Below, piece by piece: positions 35,054-44,522 of a DNA stretch of 63,421 bases. Below the pieces are notes generated by a model. The model worked only from the letters and a program-made list of their open reading frames with translations. It did not search any database and was not told the DNA's origin. The stretch is from Geothrix sp. Its GTDB lineage: Bacteria > Acidobacteriota > Holophagae > Holophagales > Holophagaceae. Position numbers and translations under genes: made by a program. Position 1 is the first letter of the stretch; each line of letters begins with the position of its first letter. The stretch spans positions 1 through 63,421 of the forward strand of contig JAGRPP010000025.1 in assembly GCA_019449415.1 (NCBI GenBank), given 5' to 3'.

Positions 35054-35797
35054 CTAGCGGGTAATCGCGACATCGTTGATCGAGCGCGAATCGAGATCGT
35101 TCGTGAGGGTCGAGGCCACTTTCATGCTCAGCTCGAAGAGCCGGTTCAGGCGGATCATCTCGACCATGGTGGAGGCCGTATCCACGGCGCTCTGCTCCAG
35201 GTGGCCCTGGGTGACCGTGCCCGTCACGGGGGCCTCCGCCGCCCCGGCGGGATCGAAGCGGAGGGCGCCGGTGCGCTTCAGGGCACCGGGCTTCTCATAG
35301 GCCTTCACATCCAGCTGGCCCAGCACCTGCTCCTTCTGGGAGACGGTGCCATCGGCCGTGATGGAGACCGTACCGTTCTTGGGGTCGACGGTGATGGGTT
35401 GGCCGTTTTTGCCCAGCAATGGACTGCCATCCATGGCCTGGATCTGCCCATTCTGGCCCATCTGGAGGCGGCCATCCCGGGTCGCCCGATCGCCGCCGGG
35501 CGTGCGCACCATCAGGAAACCGTTGCCTTCCATGGCCACATCCAGGGAACGGCCGGTGGCCCGGAGGGCGCCCTGCGTCGTCACCACGCCGGTCTCCCCG
35601 AACACCACGCCATCGTTCACGCTGCCGCTCAGGGGCAGCTTCCGCCCGCTCCCGGCGGCCTTGTTGAAGACGGCGAAGAACGGCTGGTCGGGCTTGTAGC
35701 CCACCGTCGCGGCGTTCGCCAGGTTGTTCGCCACCACATCCAGCTGGAAGGCCCGAGCCTTCAAGCTGCCAGCGGCGACATAGTATCCCGAGTCCAT
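35054..35797 (-). CDS. flgF: Flagellar proximal rod protein FlgF
   Basis: Proximal rod subunit, 247 residues. The N-terminus MDSGYYVAAGSLKARAFQLD and VVANNLANAATVGYKPDQPF is the rod signature with a FlgF-like start, and the middle SLDVAMEGNGFLMVRTPGGD is the conserved FlgF/FlgG D1 region. The C-terminus ends in helical SAVDTASTMVEMIRLNRLFE. GAGAGGT precedes the start. It is the first gene of the flgFGA operon; no flhF/fliA-type regulators are nearby. Confidence 0.9.
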   Translation of the reverse strand: MDSGYYVAAGSLKARAFQLDVVANNLANAATVGYKPDQPFFAVFNKAAGSGRKLPLSGSVNDGVVFGETGVVTTQGALRATGRSLDVAMEGNGFLMVRTPGGDRATRDGRLQMGQNGQIQAMDGSPLLGKNGQPITVDPKNGTVSITADGTVSQKEQVLGQLDVKAYEKPGALKRTGALRFDPAGAAEAPVTGTVTQGHLEQSAVDTASTMVEMIRLNRLFELSMKVASTLTNDLDSRSINDVAITR

Positions 35798-35884
35798 TAG
35801 GCACCTCTCGCCCAGCCAGCGGCCGGGACAGGAGGACTACCGCCAAAGGGATGCCAAAAGGAAAGTCCTGGAGGGCATAAACAA

Positions 35885-35908
35885 ACCGGCCTCCCGAAGG
35901 AGGCCGGT
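35885..35908 (-). terminator. Terminator of the cold-shock gene
   Basis: A 10-bp stem (accggcctcc / ggaggccggt) with a 4-base loop, followed on the minus strand by a T-rich tract (TTTGTTTAT). It lies 20 bases past the cold-shock stop codon. Confidence 0.85.
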
Positions 35909-35928
35909 CCGATGTTGAACAGTATGAA

Positions 35929-36132
35929 TTACAGCTTGTTGACGTTGGTCGCCTGGGGGCCCTTCTGGCCCTGACCCACCTGGAAGCTGACGCGCTGATT
36001 CTCGTCCAGGGTGCGGAAGCCCGTGGTCTCGATCGCGGAGTGATGAACGAACAGATCCGCACCACCGTCATCGGGGGTGATGAATCCGAAACCCTTTTCG
36101 GCGTTGAACCACTTAACGGTTCCCTGAGCCAT
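35929..36132 (-). CDS. Cold-shock protein, CspA family
   Basis: A 67-residue single OB-fold RNA/DNA chaperone. RNP1 is [13 protein letters not shown]2 is DLFVHHSAI, and the start [14 protein letters not shown] is canonical. It has its own promoter and terminator. A leader of about 90 bases precedes the start codon, as in temperature-responsive csp mRNAs. It contains one of only three ACGT tetranucleotides I could find in the window (AAC-GTC, Asn-Val, 35942-35945). Confidence 0.97.
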   Translation of the reverse strand: MAQGTVKWFNAEKGFGFITPDDGGADLFVHHSAIETTGFRTLDENQRVSFQVGQGQKGPQATNVNKL

Positions 36133-36231
36133 GTTGCCTACCTATGTTCTTTGTCCTGGATGTAGATGCATTGTTCCTTCCAGGCGAGGCTGCAACGCTT
36201 GTTCTGCCCGCACGACTGACGGGCAATCCAC

Positions 36232-36262
36232 AGTATAGGCCGGTTCTGCATCCAATTTTCAA
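36232..36262 (-). promoter_or_regulatory. Predicted promoter of the cold-shock gene
   Basis: On the minus strand, TTGAAA (36262-36257) and TATACT (36237-36232) with a 19-base spacer. Transcription would start near 36225, giving a leader of about 93 bases. An AT-rich stretch lies just upstream. Spacing is slightly long, so confidence is moderate. Confidence 0.5.
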
Positions 36263-36300
36263 AAAATCGACAGCCAATCGCAATTGATGCTCAAACCCCG

Positions 36301-36336
36301 GTTCTAGAGCCAGTTCTAGAGCCAATTCTAGAGGTA
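36301..36336. repeat. Three-copy 12-base tandem repeat with TCTAGA cores
   Basis: Three consecutive 12-mers, gttctagagcca, gttctagagcca and attctagaggta, lie at the 3' end of the NlpC/P60 gene. The third supplies its TAG stop codon. The cluster lies about 40 bases upstream of the predicted csp promoter and might be a binding-site array or a slippage product. Confidence 0.6.
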
Positions 36337-37116
36337 GGTCCGGGCCCCCACGAAGGCCTTCTGGTAGTAGCGGTCCGAAAGCTGATCCTGACAGATCCCC
36401 CGCCCCGCCGAAGGGGCATGGATGAAGGCCCCCTGCCCCACATACAGCCCCACATGGCTCACCCGCCCGCCCCCCGGGGCGAAGAAGAGGAGGTCGCCCG
36501 CCCGGGCCTGCTCCAGATCCACAGGGCTGCCCGCCTCGAATTGGGCCTGGGACGAGCGCGGCAGCCGCAGTCCGTTCAGCCGGTAGACCGCCCCGGTGAG
36601 GCCCGAGCAGTCGAACCCCCGCTCCGTGGTGCCCCCGAACAGGTAGGGCACGCCCAGGTAGCCCCGGGCGGTCTCCACCAGGCTGGCCCGCAGACCCCGC
36701 TCGTCCGCCGGGTGGATCTGCGGGCGGCCCGAAGCCCCCGGAGCCGAACCGTCCGGCGCCACCACCCAGAAGGCTTCGATCACGCCCCCGCGCCTCAGGG
36801 CCTCGCCCCTGGCCCGCGCCTTCTCCCGGGTGGCGAAGTCGCCGAAGCGCACCCGGTAGAGGCCTTCGCCCGAAGCGTAGTAGGTGGCCTCCAGCCCCTG
36901 GGCCTGCAGGGATTCCGCGAAGCGCGCGGCGTTTTCCACCTTGGCGAAGGCCCCCGCCTGCAGCGTGTAGCCCAGGCGCGGGAGGGCCCGGGCGGCCGTG
37001 CCCCGGGGCCGCTCGGGTGGCGTCCGCTCCGGCAGGGGGCGTGGTGCGCGGCTGCAGGCCGCCGTCAGCACCAGCAGGGCCATGAGGATCTTCCCGGCTC
37101 CCCGCCCCATCTTCAT
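36328..37116 (-). CDS. SPOR-NlpC/P60 lipoprotein (peptidoglycan hydrolase)
   Basis: A 262-residue predicted lipoprotein with lipobox LTAAC (Cys about 21). Residues 48-120 are a SPOR domain (GYTLQAGAFAKVENAARFAE, YRVRFGDFATREKARARGEA), which binds septal denuded glycan. Residues 145-262 are an NlpC/P60 endopeptidase: ARGYLGVPYLFGGTTERGFD then catalytic Cys in CSGLTGAVYR, His in RVSHVGLYVG and a third His in AFIHAPSAG. The start at 37116 follows GGAGGCGG. The combination suggests a cell-separation hydrolase. Confidence 0.9.
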   Translation of the reverse strand: MKMGRGAGKILMALLVLTAACSRAPRPLPERTPPERPRGTAARALPRLGYTLQAGAFAKVENAARFAESLQAQGLEATYYASGEGLYRVRFGDFATREKARARGEALRRGGVIEAFWVVAPDGSAPGASGRPQIHPADERGLRASLVETARGYLGVPYLFGGTTERGFDCSGLTGAVYRLNGLRLPRSSQAQFEAGSPVDLEQARAGDLLFFAPGGGRVSHVGLYVGQGAFIHAPSAGRGICQDQLSDRYYQKAFVGARTYL

Positions 37117-37142
37117 GATTCCGCCTCCGAGATCCCGCCCGC

Positions 37143-38129
37143 CTACTTCAGGAACGCCAGCAGTGCCGCGTGGAAGCGCTCCGGCGTTTCCAGGTGGGGG
37201 ATGTGGCCCACGCCCGCGAGCTCCACGAGCTTCGCGCCGGGGATGGCGGCCTGCGCGCGGCGCCCCAGCTCGGGATAGCGGCCCAGCGTCGCCAGCACCT
37301 CGGGCTTCAGCGCCCCGCGCCCCAGCGTCGTGCGGTCCGCCTGCCCGATGACCAGCAGCGTGGGCACGGCCAGGCGCGGGAAGTCCTGCACCACGGGCTG
37401 GGTGTAGATCATGTCGTAGGTCAGGGCGGAAGCTTTGGCCGCCCGGGGCCACTCGCCGCTGAGCGTCGCCCGCCAGGCCAGATCAGCCCAGACCCCGAAT
37501 TCGGGCCTCCAGGTGGCGAAGTACGAGCGGTAGAAGCGATCCAACCCCTCCCGCCTGGGCGCGAGCATGGATTTGTAGGTGGCATCCACGCTGGTGAAGG
37601 GCACCTTCACGCGGTAGTCCTCCAGGCCAATGGGGTTCTCCAGCACCAGCCGCGCCGTGGCCGCCGGATAGAGCAGCGCGTAGCGCACCGCCAGCATGCC
37701 GCCCATGGAGTGGCCCACCACCGTCACCTTCGCCACGCCCAGGCTGTCCAGCAGGCCCTTCGTGGTCTGCGCCAGCAGCTCGAAGCTGTAGTGGAGGTCG
37801 GGCTTGGGCGACCGGCCGAAGCCGATCTGATCCGGCACCACCACCCGGTACCCTGCCGCTGACAGGGCCTGGACCGTGCCCGTCCAGTAGGCCCCGAAGA
37901 AGTTCTTCCCGTGCAGCAGCAGCACCGTCTGACCATTGACGGGGCCAGTTGGCGCCACATCCATGTACGCCATCCGCAGATCCTGCCCCTCCACGGTCAC
38001 CGGGAAGAAGCGCACGGGGTGGGGATAAGGGTGGTTCTCCAGCGCCAGGCCCAGGGGTTCCGGAGCCGCGTCCTGGGCGAAGGCCGGGGTGGCGAACAGC
38101 AACAGGAGCACGAGGATGGCGCGGGGCAT
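37143..38129 (-). CDS. Exported alpha/beta hydrolase
   Basis: A 328-residue alpha/beta-hydrolase-fold enzyme with signal peptide MPRAILVLLLLFATPAFAQ. The oxyanion region is LLLHGKNFFGAYW, the nucleophile elbow VVGHSMGGMLA, the acid GQADRTTLG and the histidine GVGHIPHLETPERF. Substrate is unknown; haloalkane dehalogenase, epoxide hydrolase and esterase relatives share these motifs. An ATG at 38141 is an alternative start. The next gene on the strand begins within the following 100 bases. Confidence 0.85.
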   Translation of the reverse strand: MPRAILVLLLLFATPAFAQDAAPEPLGLALENHPYPHPVRFFPVTVEGQDLRMAYMDVAPTGPVNGQTVLLLHGKNFFGAYWTGTVQALSAAGYRVVVPDQIGFGRSPKPDLHYSFELLAQTTKGLLDSLGVAKVTVVGHSMGGMLAVRYALLYPAATARLVLENPIGLEDYRVKVPFTSVDATYKSMLAPRREGLDRFYRSYFATWRPEFGVWADLAWRATLSGEWPRAAKASALTYDMIYTQPVVQDFPRLAVPTLLVIGQADRTTLGRGALKPEVLATLGRYPELGRRAQAAIPGAKLVELAGVGHIPHLETPERFHAALLAFLK

Positions 38130-38181
38130 GGGCGGGAGCATAGCAAACCGGCGTTTCCGATGTGCCACGCCGTCCGCCCGC

Positions 38182-39210
38182 CTACTTGAGCTTGTCGAGT
38201 TCACCTTGGATGCGAAGGCGCTGGTCCTCCTGCTTCACCTTGTCGAGGGCCCGGCGGTAGTTGGCGATGGCCTGGGCCTTGTCCCCCTTGAGGGCATAGG
38301 CCTCGGCCAGGCTGTCGTAGACATTCCAGGAGTCCGGGTGATCCTGGACATTCCGCTGGAAGAGGGCCAGGGCCTCATCCACCTTGTTCTGGCCCAGCAG
38401 TGCGTAACCCAGCTGGTTGACCTCCGGCTCCGTGGCCTTCACCAGGGCCTTCGCCCGCAGGGCCTCGGCGCCCCGGGCGTCCCCCTTCTTCTCGAGCAGC
38501 GCCGCCTTGACGCGCGCCCCCGCAAAGGTCTCCTTCAACGCCAGGGAGCGGTCCGCCCAGGTCATGGCCTCATCCAGGTTCACCTCGCTGCGGACGCACC
38601 AGCCCGCAGCGGCGCTCCAGCTTTCGGGGAAGAACTGGTGGAGGCCCCGCAACTGGTCCCGCAGGCTCTGGACCACGGCCTGCTTCGTGTCCACCGCCAG
38701 CGGGATGGGCACCCGCAGCTTCTCCCAGCGCAGCGACAGGGTGACGCCCGCCTCGGTGGGGTCGTCGAAGGTGAAGGCCAGGCGCTCCATGGGCTCGGCC
38801 GCCACGGGGGTCACCGTCATGCGGACCAGGTCCTCCTTGGGGGTGTAGCCGTAGCTGCCCCAGCCGTGGGACTGGCTGCTGAAGATCACCGTCCAGGTCG
38901 TGGCCGTGGGCACCATGTGGAGACCGTAGCGGCCTGCGGGCAGCACCGTGCCGCCCACCCGGACGGGCGTGGAGAAGGCCACGACCGTGTTCTCGTTGGC
39001 CCCGGCCCGCCAGACCTGACCGTAGGGCACCAGCCCGCCCCAGACCTTGCGCCCCGCCACCGCGGGGCGGTGATACGACACCTCAAGTTCCGTCAAACCT
39101 ACCGTCTGGCGGACCAGCGCCTGGGGGCTGGCCTGGGGAAGCGTGAGGGGCGGCGCCTGGGCGACGAGCGCGGATGCGAACCCAAGAATGGCAAAGGCGA
39201 TGCGACGCAT
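38182..39210 (-). CDS. DUF2911 protein with C-terminal TPR repeats
   Basis: A 342-residue exported protein: signal peptide MRRIAFAILGFASALVAQA, then a DUF2911 domain (residues 20-175) with VSYHRPAVAGRKVWGGLVPY, VWRAGANENTVVAFS and PAGRYGLHMVPTATTWTVIF, and finally TPR-like helices (residues 230-335, e.g. ALFQRNVQDHPDSWNVYDSL). DUF2911 has no established function. CGGAGGT lies six bases before the ATG at 39210, which fixes the start against an in-frame ATG at 39315. Confidence 0.85.
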   Translation of the reverse strand: MRRIAFAILGFASALVAQAPPLTLPQASPQALVRQTVGLTELEVSYHRPAVAGRKVWGGLVPYGQVWRAGANENTVVAFSTPVRVGGTVLPAGRYGLHMVPTATTWTVIFSSQSHGWGSYGYTPKEDLVRMTVTPVAAEPMERLAFTFDDPTEAGVTLSLRWEKLRVPIPLAVDTKQAVVQSLRDQLRGLHQFFPESWSAAAGWCVRSEVNLDEAMTWADRSLALKETFAGARVKAALLEKKGDARGAEALRAKALVKATEPEVNQLGYALLGQNKVDEALALFQRNVQDHPDSWNVYDSLAEAYALKGDKAQAIANYRRALDKVKQEDQRLRIQGELDKLK

Positions 39211-39486
39211 GGAACACCTCCGGGGAGCATCCTGCGCCGAAGCCACCCGGATCGGGAAGCGCCCTGGGGCGACCCGTGCGATTCCAGGGACGGGCCCCTG
39301 GCTCTGCCTCGTCACCCGTGGGACCCTAAAATCAGATCTTCGCCTCTATGCATGAACCGCGCCCCTGCGCCCTTGGGTTCCCCCAAGCGGAGCGGCTCAG
39401 ACCGTGACCTGAACAGGCTGCCTCGTGCCCATCTCATGGCCTGGCAGGTCGCACCCTTGCCACCTTTCTCCTCCCGAGTCTCCACC

Positions 39487-41556
39487 ATGCGCCCCTGCAA
39501 GCCTTTGCTCTCGAGTTTCGCGGATTGGAAGGAATGGCTGGTGGCCGTGGGTGCCGTCCTCCTCCTGTTGGCCCTGCCGGGGTGCGGCGGCGGGTCTGGC
39601 GGATCCGCCGTCCCCGCCAAGGTGCAGCAGCCCATCACCTTTGCCTCCAGCCTGACCCTCAAGCAAGGCTCGAGTTTCGACATCATCCAGCTGGATTGGG
39701 TCAGGCCCATCGCAACCTATGACGGCTTCCTGCTCGAGGCCAGCGTGGCGGGCAGCCCTTTCCAGTCGTTGACGAACGACATCCTCCCCGCGAATTGGGA
39801 GAGCATCATCCTGACTTTCGACCCGAGCACCCCCGAGCTGCTGGATCTCCAATTCCGGCTGTGCGCGGTCCGCGGTGGCATCAGGAACGAGTACACCAAT
39901 GTCGTTCCCTATTTCCGAGGGCTGCGCCCGGCCTCCCAGGTGACGACGACCCTGCTTCGGGGAGGTCTGTTCATCAGTTGGGCGAAGGCCTCCCTGGCAG
40001 CAGATGCCGTCCGGGTGGACAAGGCCCTGCTGAACCCCGATGGCAGCTTCAGCGGCTGGCTGCCCCTCGCGCAACTCGGCGCCGATGCACTCTCCTTCAT
40101 GGATCAGGATCTCCTGGAAGGCACCACCTGCTCCTACCGGGTCACCTATGCCAAGGGCTCGGTTTCAAGCGCTCCGGCCCTGGCCACCGCACCCCCCATC
40201 CCGGTCTCCTCGGTGACTGCCTTTTCCGCCGTCGCCCAGACGGACGGCATCCATCTCGGGTGGAAGAACCGCAGCAGCCTCGCCACGGAGATCGTGGTGT
40301 GGAGGTCCCCCGGGTCGGGGAATGGTTACGCGTCCAGCTTCGTCACGGACATCGCGCACCTGCCGCCAAACGCCACCACCTTCGTGGATGCCGTGAGCAC
40401 GCCCGGCACCTACGAGTACTATCTCGAAACGAAGTCCGCCACGGCCTCCATCTGGTCCCTGATCACCCACGCTCAATACCAGGTTCCCAATGCGCCCGTG
40501 GTGTCGACCCAGGTCCTGACGCTTCCGACCGCGACCTGGCTGTTCCGGTCAGGCCATGGAGCGACCTGCCTGAGCCTCGACGACAAGGCTTCCCCGGGGG
40601 TGCGGATCTTCAACGGGTCCACCTGGGACGCGCACCCAGCCCTGGGGGCCCTGTGGCTCTATCCCTATGTCCGATTCGATGCCTCGGACCACCCGCACTT
40701 CGTCTCGCTGAAGCCCGTGGGCGGGGTGTGGGTGGAGTTCGACCTGATCCACGAGTGGCACGACGGAACCCAGTGGCAGTCCGAGCCCATCCTCACCCGG
40801 AAGGTGTTCACCGGTTCTGCCTTTGCCTCCAGCGGCAACGCCTTTGAGCTGGATTCATCCGGGCAGATCCACCTCCTCCTCGATGAAAGCCAGGATCAGC
40901 GACCTTCGACCGCCTCTCTGGTCTACCTTCACAAGGACAGCTCCGGCTGGGTCGAGGAATCCTTGAATGTCCTCCCGGCCCAGCCCTACAACCGCGTGAC
41001 GCTCGCCGTGGATCCGTCGAATGCCCCTCATGCCGTCGTCTGGGGCTCCGACGGGAATGGCACCGAGCTGTCCCGAGGCCCCGGCGGAACTTGGACCGCC
41101 TCCCCCATTCCGACGATCCAACTCAGCAGCGGAGCCTTCAGCAAGCTGGTGTTCCCCGCCCCCGACCACGCCCTGCTCGTCTTCGACCGGATCGCGCCCA
41201 GCGGCCCTCCCCTCCCGGATGTGGACCTGATGTGCATCGAAAAGGTCGCCGGCACCTGGCAATCGCCGTATCGGCTGGGGGCCGCTTCCGTCTTCGGCCT
41301 CCGCTACGACGGGGATATCGCCCTCTCCACCGACCGGTCCCGGATCGCCCTGCTCGCAAACGCGTCCACCGACCGCCTTCTCTACCTCTTCTCCAAGGGC
41401 ACCTGGATGCCCCTCGCCTTGACGCCCCGTTTCATCGGCTACGAGCGGAACCCGGCCCTCGTCTTTGATGACACGGGCCGGGTGACCGTCTTTGGGCGGG
41501 ACTCGCTGGCGACGGGAGCCACGGCGACCTATACGATCCTGAAGGAGACCCCGTAG
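39487..41556 (+). CDS. Large secreted lipoprotein with fibronectin-like and propeller-like regions
   Basis: A 689-residue lipoprotein: MRPCKPLLSSFADWKEWLVA opens the signal region and LLALPGC is the lipobox. Residues 40-330 read as three fibronectin type III-like beta-sandwiches (for example IQLDWVRPIATYDGFLLEAS and GGLFISWAKASLAADAVRVD). Residues 340-689 are beta-strand rich with BNR-like repeats. No catalytic motif is apparent. The start at 39487 is chosen because the lipoprotein signal begins there; ATGs further upstream would add non-signal sequence. Role unknown; surface exposure is likely. Confidence 0.75.
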   Translation: MRPCKPLLSSFADWKEWLVAVGAVLLLLALPGCGGGSGGSAVPAKVQQPITFASSLTLKQGSSFDIIQLDWVRPIATYDGFLLEASVAGSPFQSLTNDILPANWESIILTFDPSTPELLDLQFRLCAVRGGIRNEYTNVVPYFRGLRPASQVTTTLLRGGLFISWAKASLAADAVRVDKALLNPDGSFSGWLPLAQLGADALSFMDQDLLEGTTCSYRVTYAKGSVSSAPALATAPPIPVSSVTAFSAVAQTDGIHLGWKNRSSLATEIVVWRSPGSGNGYASSFVTDIAHLPPNATTFVDAVSTPGTYEYYLETKSATASIWSLITHAQYQVPNAPVVSTQVLTLPTATWLFRSGHGATCLSLDDKASPGVRIFNGSTWDAHPALGALWLYPYVRFDASDHPHFVSLKPVGGVWVEFDLIHEWHDGTQWQSEPILTRKVFTGSAFASSGNAFELDSSGQIHLLLDESQDQRPSTASLVYLHKDSSGWVEESLNVLPAQPYNRVTLAVDPSNAPHAVVWGSDGNGTELSRGPGGTWTASPIPTIQLSSGAFSKLVFPAPDHALLVFDRIAPSGPPLPDVDLMCIEKVAGTWQSPYRLGAASVFGLRYDGDIALSTDRSRIALLANASTDRLLYLFSKGTWMPLALTPRFIGYERNPALVFDDTGRVTVFGRDSLATGATATYTILKETP

Positions 41557-41590
41557 CGCCTGGGATCACGGGCGCACCACGCTTCTCCGA

Positions 41591-44515
41591 TCACCCCACC
41601 TCGAACACCGCCAGCCCATCCTGCAGGGTCGTCTTCCCGCGGACGGACACGACCTCCCCCACCCGGAAGGGCCGCTGGCGGCGCCTGAGGACATCGGGGA
41701 AGGCCACGGCTTCGCAGAGGCCGGTGTCGTCCTCGAAGGTGACGAACTGCATGCGGTCGCCCCGCTCCGTGCCCACCTCCTTGTCCGCCACCACCAGGGC
41801 CCAAAAGCGCAGGCAGCGGCCGGGCTTGCCCTGGCTGGCATCCGCCACGCGGTCGGGGCCGCCGCCCTTGCGCACCCGGGAGAGGGCGGCCGGGTGGACC
41901 TCCAACGAGAGGCCCATGGTCTGCAGCTCCAGGTCGGCGCGATCGAAGGGATCCGTGGGGCACGGACGCACGCCCGGGGGCACGCCACCGAGCCGCGCCC
42001 ACATGAGGCGGGTGCGGTCACCGTCCGGCGCCCAGCGGTCGAAGGCCCCGGCGGCGCAGAGGGCCTCGGCGGTGGTGACGGAGAGCTTCACGCGGGCCAG
42101 CAGGTCATCCAGGGTCTCGAAGGGGCCGCGCCGCCCGCGCTCCTCCAGCAGCTCCAGCACTTCGGGCTTCAGAGCACCGTGCACCTGCATGAGCCCCACG
42201 CGCAGGGCCTGCTCGCCCTCGGCGGTGAAGGGCCAGGCCGACAGGTTCGCATCGGGCCCCCGCACCACCAGCCGGTGGCGCCGGGCATCGCCCAGGTAGG
42301 CGATGGCCGGGTAGTAGCCGCCCTGGTTGGTGACGACGGAGGCGAAGAACGCGGCCGGATGGTGGGCCTTGATCCAGGCGCTCTCGAAGCTCACCTGGGC
42401 GTAGCTGGCGGAGTGGGGCTTGCAGAAGGAGTAGCCCTGGAAGGTGCGGATCATGTCCCAGGCCTCGTCCACCGTGGAAGGCCGCACGCCGCGCGCGGCA
42501 CAGCCGCCGCGGAACCGGGCCTCGTAGTAGGGCAGCTTCTCCTCGCAGTCGGGCCTGCCCAGAAGCTTGCGGAGCTGGTCGGCCTCATGGTGGCTCCAGC
42601 CCGCCAGCGCCACGCAGACCTTGATGACATCCTCCTGATAGACCAGCACACCGAAGCTCTCGGACAGCAGCTCGTTGAACACGGGATCGCTGGGCTCCCA
42701 CACTTCCTCTTTGCGGCTGCGCTTCACATAGCGGTCCACCCAGCGGTAGGCGGCGGGACGGATGAGGCTGCTGTGGATCACCAGCGTCTCGAAGTCCCCC
42801 TTCCGCACCCGCTGCTGGAGCTGGCGCGTGGCGGGGCTTTCGACATAGAACACGCCGATGCTGTCGCCCCGGGCCAGCAGGGCCTGGGTGGCGGGATCCT
42901 CGCGGGAATGGGTGCCGGGATCGGCGGGTACGCGGTCGCCCAGCACCTCGTAGGCATCGCGGATGACGGCGAGGCTGCGGTTGCCCAGGAGGTCGATCTT
43001 CACCAGGCCGTAGTTCTCCACGCCATCCTTGTCCCAGGTGGTGGTGGACACCTTGTCCTTGGCCGGCGCGGGCTGGAAGGATGCGTGCTCCCAGAAGGGA
43101 CCGGGCGTGACGACGGTGCCGCCGGGATGCACGGAGAACTGGTGGAAGTGGCCCTGCAGTGCCGCGGCCTGCCGGAGAATCGCGTCCCAGGCGGGGTTCT
43201 CTGAGGCGCGGACCAGGCCCCCTTCCCAGCCGCGGACGAAGCGGGCCAGCTGCTTCAGCTCGCTGTCGGGCCGCCCGTGGGCCTGGGCCACCGCCCGCAG
43301 GGCGCCCTTGGCCTTGAAGAATGCGTGGTTGGCCACCATGGCCACGCGGTCGCGGCCGTAGCGGTCGAAGACCGACTGGATGACCTCCTCGCGCTCGTCC
43401 CAGGCGAAGTCGATGTCCATGTCCGGCGGATCCTTGCGCTCCTTCGTGAGGAAGCGCTCGAACATGAGGTTCGTGGCCACGGGATCCACATTGCTGAGGC
43501 CCAGGGCGTAGCTCACCAGGGAGGCGGCGCCGCTGCCCCGGCCGCAGATGCGGGGCATCGCGCCCTGGACGGCCCGCACGATGTCCTCCACCAGCAGGAA
43601 GTAGCGGGCGAACTTCAGCTCGGAGATGAGGTCCAGCTCCCGCTCCATGCGGGCCAGCACCTCGCCGCCCGGGTTCTTGAACCGCGCCGCCACGCCCGCC
43701 CGCACCCTCCCCCGGAGGAGGGCGTCCAGATCCGCGCCTTCGTGGTCCAGGGGCTCGGCCAGCACCCACTGGCCCCAGTGGATGGGCCAGCCCGAGACAC
43801 GCTCCAACACCGCGGCGGTGGCGCGCGCCACCGCCGGCTCGCAGAAGGGGAAGCGGGCCTCCCAGTCGGCGCGGGGCACGGCGGCTTCGGTGGGATCCCA
43901 CAGGGCCTCCGTGCGGATCAAGGTGGACTGCCGGTCGATGGCCCGCTTGAGGCGGTGCATCTCCAGGCCCTCGGCCGTGCGGAAGCGCAGCACCTGGGGC
44001 GCCACCACCTCCAGGCCTGCGGCCAGGGCCTTCCGGGCCTCCTGTGCCCGGCGGGGATGGGCCAGCAGGGCGCCGGAGAGACCCTCCCGCAGCAGGGCAT
44101 CCAAGCCCGCGAGATCCTCGGCCAGCAGCACGCAGTCCCGGGGTGGCTCGGGCGCACCAAGCCCCGGGATGGCCGGCCCCGGCGCCGCGTCGTGGGCCTG
44201 GGCCGAGAGCAGGCGGTTCAGGTCGGCGTAGCCCGCATCACCGAAGGGAAGCGCGCCGTAGCCGTGGCCCCGCCAGGCGAAGCGGCTGCCCAGGTGGATG
44301 CGGAAGTCCGTCCACCGGGGATCCGGGGGCAAGCCCTCCAGCTTCCGGGCTTCGTGGATCCACGCCAGTTCCGCCCGCAGCTTCGGATAGCCCGCCACGC
44401 CCCGGTCCCAGCAGACCAGGTCGCGGTAACCCAGCTGGCGCGCCAGCGACAGCAGCTGCTTCGCGGGGTAGACGCCTTCACCTACGGAGAAATCGGAGAT
44501 ACCTAGGGCGAACAT
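41591..44515 (-). CDS. dnaE2: Error-prone DNA polymerase III alpha subunit DnaE2
   Basis: Translesion polymerase of the ImuABC/DnaE2 mutasome, 974 residues. The N-terminal PHP domain is degenerate: the usual H-x-H metal motif is missing (MFALGISDFSVGEGVY). The polymerase core is intact, with the catalytic aspartates in DPPDMDIDFAWDEREEVIQ, GRGSGAASLVSYALGLSNVD and FCKPHSASYAQVSFESAWIK. A C-terminal OB domain ends FRVGEVVSVRGKTTLQDG. The start MFALGIS at 44515 is chosen because upstream in-frame codons are not DnaE2-like. It is seven bases downstream of imuB. Confidence 0.93.
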   Translation of the reverse strand: MFALGISDFSVGEGVYPAKQLLSLARQLGYRDLVCWDRGVAGYPKLRAELAWIHEARKLEGLPPDPRWTDFRIHLGSRFAWRGHGYGALPFGDAGYADLNRLLSAQAHDAAPGPAIPGLGAPEPPRDCVLLAEDLAGLDALLREGLSGALLAHPRRAQEARKALAAGLEVVAPQVLRFRTAEGLEMHRLKRAIDRQSTLIRTEALWDPTEAAVPRADWEARFPFCEPAVARATAAVLERVSGWPIHWGQWVLAEPLDHEGADLDALLRGRVRAGVAARFKNPGGEVLARMERELDLISELKFARYFLLVEDIVRAVQGAMPRICGRGSGAASLVSYALGLSNVDPVATNLMFERFLTKERKDPPDMDIDFAWDEREEVIQSVFDRYGRDRVAMVANHAFFKAKGALRAVAQAHGRPDSELKQLARFVRGWEGGLVRASENPAWDAILRQAAALQGHFHQFSVHPGGTVVTPGPFWEHASFQPAPAKDKVSTTTWDKDGVENYGLVKIDLLGNRSLAVIRDAYEVLGDRVPADPGTHSREDPATQALLARGDSIGVFYVESPATRQLQQRVRKGDFETLVIHSSLIRPAAYRWVDRYVKRSRKEEVWEPSDPVFNELLSESFGVLVYQEDVIKVCVALAGWSHHEADQLRKLLGRPDCEEKLPYYEARFRGGCAARGVRPSTVDEAWDMIRTFQGYSFCKPHSASYAQVSFESAWIKAHHPAAFFASVVTNQGGYYPAIAYLGDARRHRLVVRGPDANLSAWPFTAEGEQALRVGLMQVHGALKPEVLELLEERGRRGPFETLDDLLARVKLSVTTAEALCAAGAFDRWAPDGDRTRLMWARLGGVPPGVRPCPTDPFDRADLELQTMGLSLEVHPAALSRVRKGGGPDRVADASQGKPGRCLRFWALVVADKEVGTERGDRMQFVTFEDDTGLCEAVAFPDVLRRRQRPFRVGEVVSVRGKTTLQDGLAVFEVG

Positions 44516-44522
44516 GGGGGCC

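Noticed and set aside
38089..39486. An upstream extension of the large lipoprotein by more than 450 codons
   Set aside because: The extension is antisense to the DUF2911 and hydrolase genes, and a clear lipoprotein signal peptide begins at 39487.
41591..44515. Replicative DnaE1 instead of DnaE2
   Set aside because: Short length, degenerate PHP domain and position directly behind imuB support the error-prone form.
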